A stretch of 64,000 nucleotides of DNA. Origin: Talpa occidentalis. Taxonomy: Eukaryota > Chordata > Mammalia > Eulipotyphla > Talpidae. The position numbers and the translations under genes are program-made. This document shows positions 1 through 11,290 of this stretch, one piece after another (position 1 is the stretch's first letter; each line of letters starts with the position of its first letter). The DNA is taken from positions 17,036,141 through 17,100,140 of the forward strand of contig NW_023601433.1 in NCBI RefSeq assembly GCF_014898055.3, given 5' to 3'. Below the pieces are notes generated by a model. It was not told the origin of the DNA and did no database searches. It saw only the letters and a list, made by a program, of their open reading frames with translations.

Positions 1-500
1 CCGGCCATGAATGACCCAACCCCAGGTGAATGTCAGGAGCTCCCAAACCACTAGTGCCAAAGGGTCATTGAAAAGCTCAGAACATTTCTTTTTTGAAGAA
101 TATAAATAATTTGCCCCCCACCCCCATGTTAGTGTTTTTGCATTTTGGAAAAATTTAAGGGTATTTTTCAGCAGCATTCCTGAGTGTTTTTTGCCTTTTT
201 AAAAGAATATTATTTTCTTTTAAAATGGAATATAGTTGTTAAAAAAGGATGAAGACTAGGTAAAAATGTAAAATGTTGATCAGTTGCATAAAAGTTTTTT
301 TCATGTAAATGTGTCAGGGGAGCTTCCAATTAGCATACATACCACACATTTTGTCAATGGCTAAGAATTGCTTTTATTTTGCTTTATAGAAGTAGGCATA
401 GCATGTTGTAACTGCCTTATGTAAATAGGCTATTTATTAAGTTTTCCAATAATATTTATTAATCTGTATGTGTTTTAAAATAAAATAACTTATTTCTAGC
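1..500 (+). other. Probable distal 3' UTR end of an upstream gene (NIPA1 by synteny)
   Basis: This repeat-free, AU-rich stretch has no long ORF and many ATTTA-like runs. It ends in AATAAA at 479-484, followed within 40 bases by a T-rich downstream element, which is how a mammalian 3' UTR ends. In human, NIPA1 lies just upstream of NIPA2 on the same strand, so the end of its long 3' UTR is expected about here. The gene identity is inferred from synteny only; no coding sequence is visible. Confidence 0.45.
479..484 (+). terminator. Polyadenylation signal AATAAA (upstream gene)
   Basis: The hexamer AATAAA is followed by T/GT-rich sequence at about 508-520, which suits cleavage near position 500. 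It would end the transcript covering positions 1-500. Confidence 0.45.
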
Positions 501-730
501 TGAACAGTCGTTTTTTTTTACCCATCACTTGAAATGTTTGTCTCAGGTTCAAGAACACTCTTACTTCCTCAGATATTTCCCATTTTCTTTGTAGAAACAA
601 ATGATCTGAGTCTTCATAATTATGCAGAAAATGTCCACCTGTGCCTATTTTAGGAGCAAATTTATTATGTGTGAAGGAATTCACCACCCAGTGATTACCT
701 TCTGATACAATGAATTGATGGCATTATATA

Positions 731-935
731 TTTTTTTAAAGATTTATTTATGCATGCAAGAACTGGGGTACAGAACAGAGGTGTTGGGGGTGAGAGGATT
801 CATCAGAGACAGAGTGGGGCAGACTGACTGAAATACATTGCAGAGGGGAGAAGCGGGAGGTCAACTCGTATTGCAGAGACTGCAGATAGCTTCATAGTGC
901 TGCTTCTTAACTCCCTGTGCCACCAGGGAGACCCC
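731..935 (-). mobile_element. tRNA-derived SINE, type B
   Basis: On the minus strand this has the GGTGGCACAGGGAGTTAAG-like head, the AGCAG body core and a TGCATAAATAAATCTTT-like tail. It is somewhat diverged and shortened in the middle. Confidence 0.85.
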
Positions 936-973
936 AAAAGTCAGCTATATTTTATCTTTTTTTTAAAAGTTTG

Positions 974-1240
974 TTTTTTTAAAGATTGATTTATTTATTT
1001 ATACAAGCACTGGGTACAATCAGAAGCGCAGAAGGGTGAGAGAATTCACCAGAGCCAGAGCAGGGAATAGAACAGGCAGACAGACGAAATACACTGCTGA
1101 GGGGAGCAGCGGGCGCGGCTGGAGAGGTCTGTCGCGCCATGTGGGCCCCTCGCTGGAGGTCGGGGATCAAACCGGTGCTGCAGAGGCTTGCAGGTATCTT
1201 CGCAGCCCAGCGCTCAACCGCTGCGCCACCAGGGGAGGCC
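974..1240 (-). mobile_element. tRNA-derived SINE, type A
   Basis: Minus-strand copy with head GGCCTCCCCTGGTGGCGCAG, the GGTTGAGCGCTGG motif of type A and an (AAAT)n tail. It is essentially full length. Confidence 0.9.
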
Positions 1241-1426
1241 CAACTTTTACACATTTTATGGTAAATAACACTATTTTAGAACAGAAAATTAAAGAATCAT
1301 AACTCATTTTAAATATCCAAATATCAAAAATCATCTAAATCTTCATTAATGTCTTATAAGTCATTTCATTAAATAAGAGGAATGTTTTATTTGAGCAAAT
1401 TTTTTCCTTTTTGTATGCAAAGAATT

Positions 1427-1696
1427 ATTTATTTATTTAAAGATTATTTATGCATACAAGAGCTGGGGTACAGGCCAGAGATGTGGGGGGGTGAGAGGAT
1501 TCACCAGAGATAGAGTGGGGAACAGAACAGACAGACTGACTGAAATACACTGCTGAGGGGAGCAGCGGGTGAGATAGGAGAGGTCTGCTTCGCCATGTGG
1601 GTTGCTCCCTGGCCGGATGGGGATCGAACTCATGCTGCAGAGGCTGCGGATTGCTTCATAGTGCGGTGCTTAACCCCTTGCGCCACCAGGGAGGCC
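1427..1696 (-). mobile_element. tRNA-derived SINE, type B
   Basis: Minus-strand, full-length copy with head GGGCCTCCCTGGTGGCGCAA, GGGGTTAAGCACCGC, and the type-B end CTCTTGTATGCATAAAT. Confidence 0.9.
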
Positions 1697-2259
1697 CTGA
1701 AAATATTTATTTACTTAAATTTTTATCAAAGTATACGTGCACAGAAATCAGGAACAGACATTTTCACGAAACACCAAATGTTTCTATAGATAACCCTTTC
1801 TACACAGGTTTTTGGGGTTGTGAAATCAGTGAAGTGCCAAATTCTCAAAAACATGCCCTGGTTGGTTACTAATATGGAACTGTTAGTTCTAACTGCTAGT
1901 GAAGCTAGTGATGAACCTGAGCTCCACACCTAGTGATGGGCTGGGAGGAGGCTGAGAAGGGCACCACACATAGTTTAGGGATCTGCACATACACACATTA
2001 TTTCACTTGTGACCTGTTTGCTCTGAGTTAACTTTCCAGTCCAGGAGGCGCCTGCAAGAGTGATGGATGCCATTTCTGTCAGAGACTGAGCTATCCCAGG
2101 AGTGAAGTGCTCTCAATCCAGATGCCAGCAGAGGTGGAGCTGCTGGGAAGACGGGACACCTCCCAGAAGTTGTTAACCGCCTGGAGTGAAGGCTGTTCAC
2201 TGATAATTAACTGTCTTTGTTGAACTTACTATAAAATAGCCTATTAGAGATGAGATGTT
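1697..2259. other. Intergenic, no gene recognised
   Basis: Mixed-composition sequence between SINEs. The open frames on both strands are short and resemble nothing I know. No promoter or RNA gene is evident. Confidence 0.6.
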
Positions 2260-2275
2260 AAAAAGGTTTTTCTTT

Positions 2276-2582
2276 GGGGCCTCCCCGGTGGCTCAGCGGT
2301 TGAGCGCTGGGTTGCGAAGCTGCCCGCAGCCTCTGCGGCGCCGGTTCGATCCCCGGCTGCTCCCCTGTCACCGGAGGAGGGTCCCACATGGCGTGCAGAC
2401 CTCTCCTGCCGCCCGCTGCTCCCCTCAGCAGTGTACATCGGTCCTTCTGCCTGGTCTGCTTCTGGCTCTGGCGAATTCTCTCACCCTCCCGTGCTTCTGA
2501 CTGTACCCAGTGCTTGTATAAACAAAACAAACCAAATAAATAAATAAATAAATAAAACATGCCTCTATTAAAAAAAAAAAAT
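2276..2582 (+). mobile_element. tRNA-derived SINE, type A with long tail
   Basis: Full-length copy carrying the extended tail AACATGCCTCTATTA before poly(A). A 17-base direct repeat (AAAAAGGTTTTTCTTTG at 2260-2276 and 2583-2599) flanks it, so it inserted by target-primed retroposition and is young. Confidence 0.95.
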
Positions 2583-2621
2583 AAAAAGGTTTTTCTTTGT
2601 CTGTCTCTCTCTCTCTCTTTC

Positions 2622-2862
2622 TGCATACATGAACTGGGGTGTACGCCAGAGGTGCAGGGGTGAGAGGATTCACCAGAGACAGAGCAGGAAGAGAACAGGC
2701 AGATCTACGGAAGTACACCGAGGGGAGCAGCAGGCAAGGAAGGAGAGGTCTGCTGGGCCATGTGGGTCAGATCCCTGGCCTGGGATTGAACTTGGTGCGG
2801 CAGTGGCTGCCAACATAGCTTTATAGTGCTGAGACTTAACCACTCGGGGGGGGGGGCGCCTA
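2622..2862 (-). mobile_element. tRNA-derived SINE, type C
   Basis: Minus-strand diverged copy. The type-C head (GTTAAGTCTCAGCACTATAAAG-like) and the body core are recognisable. A G-run replaces part of the 5' end. Confidence 0.8.
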
Positions 2863-2965
2863 AGTTTTTTTTTTTTTTTTTTGTTAAGAGCTTAAGCTAT
2901 CTCATGATCTATGCTTGCGCATTCACAGTATATATAGTACATTAGATATTAGAAAACTGATTTGG

Positions 2966-3216
2966 GTGCCTCCCTGGTGACCCAGGGGTTAAGTTGCAGC
3001 ACTATCACCCCTACAGCCTGAGTTCAATTCCCAGCCAGGGAGCTAACCCAGATAATGATGCAGCAGAACTCTCCTGTCTTACCCACTGCTCCCTTTAGCA
3101 GTGCATTTCAGTAAATCCACCTTTTCTGCTCTCCACTCTGCCTCTGGTGAATCCTCTCACCTCCTGCACCTCTGGCCTGCACCCTAGTTCTTTTACAAAA
3201 TAAATGTTCAAAAAAA
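2966..3216 (+). mobile_element. tRNA-derived SINE, type C
   Basis: Diverged plus-strand copy with head GTGCCTCCCTGGTGACCCAG, GGGGTTAAG, the body core AGCAGTGCATTTC and a short A-rich tail. Confidence 0.85.
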
Positions 3217-3282
3217 GTGATTTGGGCACTTAAGGAGCCTGTATCATTAGCAATGTATACACTTATAAAAACAATGCGTGTG

Positions 3283-3560
3283 GGCCTCCCCAGTGGTGCA
3301 GGGGGTTGAGCACCGTGCTATGAGGCTGTCCACAGCCTCTGCAGCACGGGTTCAATTCCCGGCTGGCCAGGGAGAAACCCATATGGCACAGCAGACCTTT
3401 CCTGCCTCGCCCGCTGTTCCCCTCAGCAGTGTCCAGTCCATCTGCCTGTTCTGCTCCCTGTTCTGTATCTGACGAATTCTCTCACCCTCCCGCGCCTCTG
3501 ACTGTACCCCAGTTCTTGTATAAATAAATAAATCTTTAAAAAAAATTTAAAAAAGAAAAA
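3283..3560 (+). mobile_element. tRNA-derived SINE, A/B intermediate
   Basis: Plus-strand copy with a GGGTTGAGCACCGTG head and a GTACCCCAGTTCTTGTATAAAT tail. Imperfect flanking repeats (AAAACAATGCGTGT and AAAAGCAATGCATGT) support retroposition. Confidence 0.9.
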
Positions 3561-3875
3561 AAAACCCAAAAGCAATGCATGTAATGTGACAGTAAGTGTC
3601 AGGTAGTGGCTGGGTTAGTGAATGTAAGAGAAGCCTGTTAGCTACAACATGAGAGAAAGATGGTTAGATGTGGCAGAGTTTTGCTTGGGATGATGAGAAT
3701 ACTGGCAGAAAAAAAAAAAAAAACCTAGCAAATTCAAATTCATTTGTTAGGTTAAACTAACAATTTCTAGACATTCTTTTACTTTCATTATGATTATCTG
3801 CCTCCTAAAGTTACATGTTATGATTTATTGCTACATACCAGCCCATTTCAAACAGTGGTTTAAAACATCCTTTTT

Positions 3876-4121
3876 ATTTATTTTTTTAAAGATTTATTTG
3901 CAGGGAGGGGATGGTAAGAGGACTCACCAGAGACAGAGTAGGGAGCAAAACAGGCAAACTGACTGAAATACGCTGCTGAGGGGAGCAGGGGGCAAGACAG
4001 GAGAGGTCTGCTGCTCTATGTGGGCTGCTCCCTGGCAGGCCAGGGAATCGAACTCATGCTGTAGAGGCTGCGGACTGCTTCATAGTGCGGTGCTTAACCC
4101 CTTGCGCCACCAGGGAGGCCC
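3876..4121 (-). mobile_element. tRNA-derived SINE, type B, small internal deletion
   Basis: Minus-strand copy with a clear type-B head. The part next to the tail (the usual CATACAAGAGCTGGGG region) is missing. Confidence 0.85.
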
Positions 4122-4522
4122 TGTCACTGGCACAGTTTTAAGGACTTTACCTACTGGCCTCATCTCTGGCCTCAATCATGGGTCAGTGGGGCAATTTACC
4201 AGTTGCTCTACTCCAGTAATCTGCAAACTCGTCTAGGCTTCTCATCATGATTTAGGTTGGGAACCACCACATTTTCTGGGCTAAAGACAACCCAAAGAGC
4301 GAGGCAGGTTCAGGGGATGGAGTAAGGCTGCAAAGTCCTGTAGAATGTGTGGAGACAAGGATGGGTAGAAAGCCAGAGCCATTTCTCACCAATCTATCAC
4401 ATCATCAGAGAACAACTTGCCAACAGTTTCTCAATACTCAATGTAATTCTTTACTTGGCTATGTCATCTAGGTCCAACTTGAATGAGACAAAAAAAAAGA
4501 TGCAAGAAAGGATCCTCTGATC

Positions 4523-4800
4523 GGGCCTCCCTGGTGGCGCAAGGGGTTAAGCACCACACTATGAAGTAATTCACAGCCTCTGCAGCATGAGTTTGATCCC
4601 CAGCCTGCCAGGGAGAAACCCACATGGTGAGGCAGACCTTTCCTGTCTCGCTCGCTGCTCCCCTCAGCAGTGTATTTCGGTCAGTCTGCCTGTTCTGTTC
4701 CCTGCTCTGTCTCTGGTGGATCCTCTCACCCCCTGCATCTCTGGCTTGTATCCCAGCTCTTGTATGCATAAATAAATAAATCTTTAAAAAAAAAATTAAA
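4523..4800 (+). mobile_element. tRNA-derived SINE, type B (first of a tandem pair)
   Basis: Full-length type-B copy that runs directly into a second, type-A copy at 4801. The pair shares one outer direct repeat (AAAGGATCCTCTGATC at 4507-4522 and its near-copy at 5062-5077). Confidence 0.93.
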
Positions 4801-5061
4801 GGGGCCTCCCCTGGTGGCGCAGTGGTTGAGTGCTGGGCTGCAGCAGCCTCTGCAGCGCCGGTTCGATCCCCGGCCACCGGCGAGGGTCCCACATGGCGCG
4901 CAGACTTCTCCTGCTGCCCACTGCTCCCCTCAGCAGTGTACTTCGTCAATCTGCCTATTCTGCTCCCTGTTCTGGCTCTGGTGAATTCTCTCACCCTCCC
5001 CCACTTCTGACTGTACCCAGTGCTTGTATAAAATAAATAAATAAAAATCTTTAAAAAAAAT
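4801..5061 (+). mobile_element. tRNA-derived SINE, type A (second of a tandem pair)
   Basis: Full-length type-A copy in the same orientation, placed in or after the A-rich tail of the preceding type-B copy. There is no separate flanking repeat between the two, apart from A-rich tail sequence. Confidence 0.93.
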
Positions 5062-5077
5062 AAAGGATCCGCTGATC

Positions 5078-6090
5078 CAGTTCTAAAATGCACATTTGTT
5101 GTCTGGTTGCCAATCTCACAGATTAAAAGCTTTAAAATTAGAAGCTGCATAATCACACCAAAAGCAGGTGGTCAGGGGCTGTGTAGTGTGGACCATAACA
5201 ATCTAGTAAGATTACATTCTGAAAAGAGCCCATTATATTTGGCATTTTCTGGCTCAATATGTTTTAGAAATGATTGTATTTCATATAATGGTGTTTTTCT
5301 TTTTAGTCAAAAGCTGGGATGATATCTGTAAAAGACATTTCCACCAAGGCATTGATTTATTGTCAATATTAAAATAAATCTGTATTATTTTAGGCCTTAC
5401 ACCCTATTTCACTAGTTGCTTTTCCCTCCTTCTTATAAATGACCCTCTGTCTTTGTTCCTTTTAGAGGAAATCATGATGGTGGTGGTGGTTGGGAGGGCG
5501 GGGTCCCCAGGGAATTTCTCCATTGCAAGATATCTCAAGGCAGGATGTCCATCAATGGGTGTGAAACAGAGCAAATCCCCAAGAAGAGAATGACCTGGTA
5601 AAAGCAAATACTTAGAAACAGCAAAAACCACTTTACTTATATTGAGAAAAGGGAGTGAGGGGGAGAGGGTGGGTGGGAAAGAGCGAGGGAGGGCAGGCGA
5701 GAGAATGAATGAATTTATAGGCCAGCCTGTAGTTGCAAGGATGTGGTCCTTCCTACCCCAAAATGGCCAGACATTCCATGGGCACCCCTGTTGAGTGTTT
5801 TTAAGTCCTACATAGGCACTCAGCTCTGCTCCGAGTTCCCAAAAGACCTCCTTCAGGAATTCTTCACAGCATGCTGCCAGTTATAATGCAAGATAGCTGA
5901 GATATTTGTAGCTTAGAAATGGAGGCAGAGTTTGGAAAGCTCACTCTGCTATGAGACTCCCACCTCACCAGCTCGCCTCTTCTAACAGGTGTCCTACGTG
6001 TTTCATGAAACAATAAATCTCTGCCCCAAGTGAAAAAGGACCGACTTCCACAAAACCACAAGCGCCCCAAGAACGCACCTACTCCAGGAT
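5078..6090. other. Intergenic upstream of the NIPA2 CpG island
   Basis: No gene, SINE or RNA gene recognised. It contains a G/A-rich tract at about 5642-5712. GC content rises only after 6060, where the CpG island begins. Confidence 0.6.
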
Positions 6091-6970
6091 TTCCATGAGT
6101 GAACCTTCGGGATGAAGGGGCCCCACGCTCGGCCCCGCCCCGCCCCTCCGCGGCCCCGCCCCGCCCCTCCGCGGCCCCGCCCCGCCCCCTGAGCCCTCAG
6201 CGCGGAAGCCCCGCCCCCTGCCCTCTCGGAACCCTGGCCCCGGGCGTCGCCGCTGACCGCCCGGAGAACTCGCGTTTTAAGTAAGCGCCATACGTAGAGT
6301 ACTTAGATTTTGACCACTGGGTCCGCAAACGCTATCCAGCAAAACAATGCCTCCAGCCTTCGGCCCCTCGGCCCGCCCTCCACTCACCAGCGCGGGACGA
6401 GGAAGCCGGAGCCCACCCTAGCGGGCGCGGGGGCGGGACTCCGCGGGCGGCACTGCGCACGCGCGCGCAGCCTCTTGCGTCACTCGGCCGCGCCCAGGAT
6501 CTCCGCGGCTCTGGCCTCGGGCGGGGCTGCGACGGGGCCGGGGGTCGTCGGAGGCAGCTCCCCTCGCTTCTTCCCGATGGAGGAGGCGGCGCGCGCGGCT
6601 GCGGTCCCGGATGCGTGCCCTTCCCGTTGGACCGAGACGAAGGCGCCGGCCGCGCGAGCGCAGAACGGGGTGGCCCGTGCGGCCTGTGTGGGGGTGTGAG
6701 CGGAGGTGACCCGGGCCGCGTCGCGGAGGGGAAGCCGCGCGGCCGCCGGGACGGGGTGAGGGCCCCGCGCGTTCACGCGTCTGGCCGGCGCCGCGAGGCC
6801 GGGGCCAGCCCGCCGGGCCTGGGCGGGACGGGCCCGCGGCGCCCTGCCTTCCCCGGGGGCTCCTGGAGCACGTGTGTGCTGGGGAGGGAGCGCTGGTCCT
6901 CGCGCGCGGCGGCGAGGAATCCCACGGCCGACGAGCTGGTCATGAAGTCCCGCGGAAACCTCCCTTGGTT
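6090..6970 (+). promoter_or_regulatory. NIPA2: CpG island, probable NIPA2 promoter and first exon
   Basis: This is the only extended CpG-dense stretch in the window, with very high GC, many CG dinucleotides and clustered GC boxes (CCCCGCCC). It has no TATA box, as expected for a housekeeping promoter. It lies about 11 kb upstream of the first NIPA2 coding exon on the same strand. Good splice donors at 6756 (GTGAGG) and 7020 (GTGAGT) could end a non-coding first exon. The start site cannot be fixed from sequence alone. The long open frames here on both strands are what GC-rich DNA produces by chance. Confidence 0.85.
6131..6190 (+). repeat. Tandem 21-bp GC-box repeat, about three copies
   Basis: The unit GGCCCCGCCCCGCCCCTCCGC occurs at 6131-6151 and 6152-6172, and in part from 6173. 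Each unit carries two overlapping Sp1/KLF-type GC boxes, giving a regular array at the 5' edge of the CpG island. Confidence 0.9.
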
Positions 6971-8100
6971 TCCAGGGCGCGTGTCGTGAAGTTCATTGAA
7001 ATGGTTTTATTTTGCTGCGGTGAGTTTTGGAAGATTGTCTCCGCTATTGCGGAGGTAGTAACGGAGAGCTGAACACTCTCTGGAAGTCTTCTGTAGCTTG
7101 AACGTGCTGTTTTAATTTCCTGGCTTTATTATGAAGTTACCGAGGCCTCTCCTGTGCGTACAGCTGTGCAAAACTCAGTGTTTCCTTCTGTGTGTCTTTA
7201 ATCTCTTTGCTAGATTTTTTTTTCCAATTCGTTTAATACAGGACTGCGTCTTGTCCGGTTTCTATTTGTAGAAATTCTTCATCATGTGCCCAGTTTGTCC
7301 TTTTTTTTTTTTTTTTTTTTTTGGTGAGAGGAAATATGAGAGAATGGAATTCTTTATTTCTTTCATTCCAGGATGATGTGGCGAAACAGGATGTTAGGCC
7401 AATTGAGTAGGCTTTATGTTAGTTGGTAATAAAGGGAGTATAGAGGTTAGTAACGAAACCTTTAGAAATAATGAGTAACTTCATTAGTCTTTTTGCCTAC
7501 TTCTGTATTTTCTTCTTTCCAGGCCGGAACTACTCTGCCAGGGTTTAAAACTTTAAATGAGAATAAAGGGTAGTATTTACGAGGAAATGAGAATGAATAA
7601 ATCATCTCTAACCTCTTCCAGCCTTTTTTTCATAAGAGAGACCATATTAAACTTACATGTAAGTTAAATTTTAATTTATAATGAATGTTGCTAAATTAGG
7701 TTGGAGATTTAGTTTCTGTAGTATTTATAAAGTACTGTTTTATAAACATAATTAGGCAAATGACAGGTTGGAAAAAAATTAAAGCTAAGTAGATAACAGT
7801 AGATATCAGGCAGGAAGACTAAGAACTCTTGAAGTTTTAATATTATGTGGGCAGCCCAAATAGAAGTAGAATTCAGTGGACACTTAGGTACCATTTCAGG
7901 CTGTATAACTTTCTCTGTGGTCCTTTGCATGTGACTTAACTTCTGGGAGATTTGCTTTCTTTAGCTATAAATTGGGGGTAACGAATGCCTTCTTTTCCTT
8001 GTTGTATGTATTACAACTAGTGTATATCAATCACCCAGAACAGTATAGTAATAATTACACTAGTTTTCAGGATATTTGTATTGTATAAAAATACCCTGCT
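6971..8100 (+). other. NIPA2: NIPA2 5' intron, mostly unique sequence
   Basis: No coding exon is seen. It contains a poly(T) run (7301-7322) and a short MIR-like remnant near 7925-7990, where a GTGACTTAAC-like motif precedes an AATTGGGGGTAA-like stretch. The rest is unrecognised unique sequence. Confidence 0.5.
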
Positions 8101-8146
8101 GAGATATTCTCCTACCCTTGCTCTCTCACACTTTCAGTCTTAGATC

Positions 8147-8194
8147 TCTCCCTCCCTCCTTCCCTCCCTCTCTTGCTCCCTCCCTCCCTCCCTT
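8147..8194 (+). repeat. CCCT-rich simple repeat
   Basis: Imperfect (CCCT)n run in a NIPA2 5' intron. Confidence 0.9.
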
Positions 8195-8400
8195 ATTGGT
8201 TTGTAGCTTTGTAGAAGTTTCAGGTGCACACAACCTTATACTTCCACATATGTATTTACTGCATTGTGATCAATACCAAAAGTGTAGTTTCCATCCATCA
8301 CCATACATTTAACCCCATTGCCAGTTTTATCCCCCACTCCCACCCCAGCTCCTGGTTCCACTCTGGTAATCACTTTTCTGTTGACAGAATGTAAGAGTTA
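8195..8400 (-). repeat. Old LINE-1 3'-end fragment
   Basis: The TTTCAGGTGCACACA motif and the CCCCATTGCC...CCACCCC layout read like the reverse complement of mammalian L1 3' UTR sequence. It is diverged, and the call is by pattern memory. Confidence 0.45.
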
Positions 8401-8417
8401 TTGTTGTAGTAGTCTGT

Positions 8418-8684
8418 CTTTTTTTTTAGATTTGTTTATTTATACATACAAGAGCTGGGGCACAGGCCAGAGGTGTGGGGGGTGAGAGGATTCACCAGAG
8501 ACAGAGTGGGGAACAGAGCAGGCCGACTAACTGAAATATACTGCTGAGGGGAGCAGCGGGCTAGTCAGGAGAGGTCTGCTGCGCCATGTGGGTCAGCTCC
8601 CTGGCCAGGGATCAAACTCATGCTGCAGTGGCTGTGGATAGCTTCCCAGCCCTGTGCTTAACCCCTTGCGCCACTGGGGAGGCC
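8418..8684 (-). mobile_element. tRNA-derived SINE, type B
   Basis: Full-length minus-strand copy in a NIPA2 5' intron, with a type-B head and a GTATAAATAAACA-like tail. Confidence 0.9.
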
Positions 8685-8779
8685 CTAGTATTCTCTCTTG
8701 TCCTAGAACACTGCATACTCTGATCACTCAGTGATTTTGCACTTGCTTCTTCCTCTTTTCTTTTCGCATCTTTTCAAGC

Positions 8780-9030
8780 CTTTGCTCAGTGTTACCTTAG
8801 CCACTAAGCTTCCAGCCAACCCTAGTTAAAATAGCCCTCCAGCCAACTCCCCAATGCCTGTAAACATGCTCTACTATTCACCGTAGCGTTTATCACCTTC
8901 CTATGAAATGTCCTTATGTGTGTTTCGATCAGAAGGTAAACTTCACGAGGGCCAGGTTTTGGTCCATTTTATTTATTGCTACCCCAGTTTCTGGAATACA
9001 GCGTGAACTCATAGAAGTATTTATTGAGTA
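8780..9030 (+). repeat. L2 LINE 3'-end fragment
   Basis: The order 'AAACTTCACGAGGGCCAGG ... ACCCCAGTTTCTGGAATACA ... TATTTATTGAGTAA' matches the conserved 3' end of LINE-2. It is diverged. Confidence 0.6.
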
Positions 9031-9283
9031 ATGGGAGAAACATACCATTTGTCCATAGGAGCCACCGCTGACTCACATGCATAAGTAACCTTAATACCTG
9101 CCAGAAAAGTATCCAAAGAGAGATGTATATTAAAGGTTAGGAAATTCAGAAAAGATTGATTACACTGGTTTTTGGAATCAAAGCAGGGCATCATTGTATT
9201 TTAAACGGGGTCCTGAAAGATGAAAGAAATAATATATACTAAGATAACGAGGAGGGAAAGGAGTAGGTAAGAATGGCAGAAGT

Positions 9284-9580
9284 GGGGCCTCCCTGGTGGC
9301 ATAAGGGGTTAAGCCCCATACTTTGAAGCAATCCACAGCCTCTGCAGCATGAGTTCTATCCCCGGCCAGCCAGGGAGCAACCCACATGGCACAGCAGACC
9401 TCTCCTGACTCGCCTGCTGCTCCCCTCAGCAGTGTACTTTGGTCAGTCTGCCTGTTCTGTTCCCCGCTCTGTCTCTGGTGAATCCTCTCTCCCCGCCCCC
9501 CGCCCACATCTCTGGCCTGTACCCCAGCTCTTGTATAAATAAAAATAAATAAATATTAAATCTTTAAAAAAAAAAAAAAG
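9284..9580 (+). mobile_element. tRNA-derived SINE, type B
   Basis: Full-length plus-strand copy flanked by the direct repeat AAGAATGGCAGAAGT / AAGAATGGCAGGAGT, a clear target-site duplication. Confidence 0.93.
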
Positions 9581-11290
9581 AATGGCAGGAGTGTGTGATC
9601 TTGGGTAGGACACAGGGTGTGTGAAATACATAAAGACAATCCCTGATTCACAACGGTTTCACTTGCTGATGGTGCAAAAGTGATAGTTATTCAGTACAAA
9701 CCCTACTACAGGTCTTTTCCTGGGCTAGTGACATAATACTTTCTCAGGCTATGGTTAAACTGCAGCTCCCAGTTATTACTTAGCCACATAGGAAAACAAC
9801 TAATATTCTGCAGACTATTAGCTTTTGGTACAATATTTAATAAATTGCATGAAACATTCAACACTATTGTAAAATGAGCTTTGTGCGAAATGATTTTGTC
9901 CAACTGTAGGCAAATGTTGTGTTATGACCATATTTAAGGTAGGCTGTGTTAAGCTACAGTATTTGACAGGTTTGGTATATTAAATGCATTTCCAACTTAG
10001 GATATATTTAGTTTACAATGGGTTTATTGGGACTTAGCCCTATTGCAAGTTGAAGAAAATCTGTAGAATTGGGAAATAAAATTTAAAAGGCAGGTATGGA
10101 ATAAATGATGAAAGGTCTTTAGTAACTGGGTTATAAAATGTGGACGTCATTCTGTAAGTTGTGGTAGCCATTCCAAATTTTTTAAGTTAGAGGGGCTGGC
10201 AGAATGTTTGATAGAGCAATGTGGAGAGCCGTGTGTTGAAGCTGGCTTGGAATGATGAGAAACAAGGCGATTCAGGGCTGTGCTGCAGTAGCCGCCTTGT
10301 GTCCTCAGCCCTTGTGTCCAGTTTGGGTGACGGGGGTACTGCAGCAGGTAGGAGAGTTTCATATGCCATTTGGGCATCTTCCACCTCTGGGGCTACGTGG
10401 GGGAGGCTGAGGATGAGTAGCATTGGATTCTAGACCTGCTTTTGCTGAGAGCTTTCTCATGCTGCTGAGACGTTGGCATCTTTGTGGTGGTTTTCTCTTT
10501 ATGAGGCCCTGACCTCATACCTCGTCAAGCTTTTGTGAAAATTAATTGTCAAAAGTACAATGACAAGTTCAAAACTATAAAAACATACTTCGACTGGGAA
10601 AATTTTTGAAGTCAGCTAACATTAGTAATTGTGTTGCCTCGTATTAGTCATTTTGTAAAAGTCAATTATAACTTAGACTTTCCTTATAGATGGCAGAATG
10701 CTGGTCCATTTCTTTTTCTGTTTCTTAAATTAATGTATTCTCCATATTTTAGAAGAAGGTGGACCAGTGTCATAATTTTACCTTTTTTGAGATATACTTC
10801 ATTTTTGATACACTTGCATTTAATAAAATTTAGTGTTGTAAGTATTCGTAAGTATTAGTAAAATCAGTTGTGAATATTAAGTTGATTAAAATTTAGAAAG
10901 CTAGAACTTCTATCAGTCTTTAAAGGTATGTTTAAAATTTAAATAGGTTATTTTCAGTTTACTTAAGCAGTGGACTCCTTGAGGACAGGCACTTATGATC
11001 ACTTTCATGACGCCACTGCTTGTCACAGAATAAGTGTTCAGTACTTGTTTACTGAAGGACAGCCACAGATAAGTAACAGTACTGGGGACTAAGTGTGTGT
11101 ATGTTGGGGGCAGGGTGGCAGCTTCTATCTTAATTCTTCTGAGAGAGGAGATGGACAGATTACCACCTGAAGTTTGTCATTTCTGATTTGGGGAGCTTGT
11201 TGAAGTGAAACTGTTTTCTTGTTTAACTGTCTTTAAACCTGACCCTGCCTCCGAGCAGTCCTTAAGAATTAAAAAATATCTCTATTTCAG
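9581..11290 (+). other. NIPA2: NIPA2 5' intron, no exon recognised
   Basis: Mostly unique sequence. An L2-like remnant lies at about 10970-11060 (CTCCTTGAGGACAGGCAC, then TAAGTGTTCAGTACTTGTTTACTGA). No SINE is present and no supported coding sequence was seen. Confidence 0.5.

Noticed and set aside
2276..2350. tRNA gene (A box TGGCTCAGCGG, B box GGTTCGATCCC)
   Set aside because: It is the tRNA-like promoter head of a SINE. There is no complete cloverleaf with an acceptor stem, and dozens of copies have SINE bodies and A-tails.
2244..2626. Open frames in SINE sequence (and many similar ones at other SINEs)
   Set aside because: They repeat in every SINE copy and come from the tRNA-like head and body, not from genes.
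6099..6989. Long open frames on both strands in the CpG island
   Set aside because: GC-rich DNA rarely contains stop codons. The proteins are low-complexity Ala/Arg/Pro/Gly with no family features.
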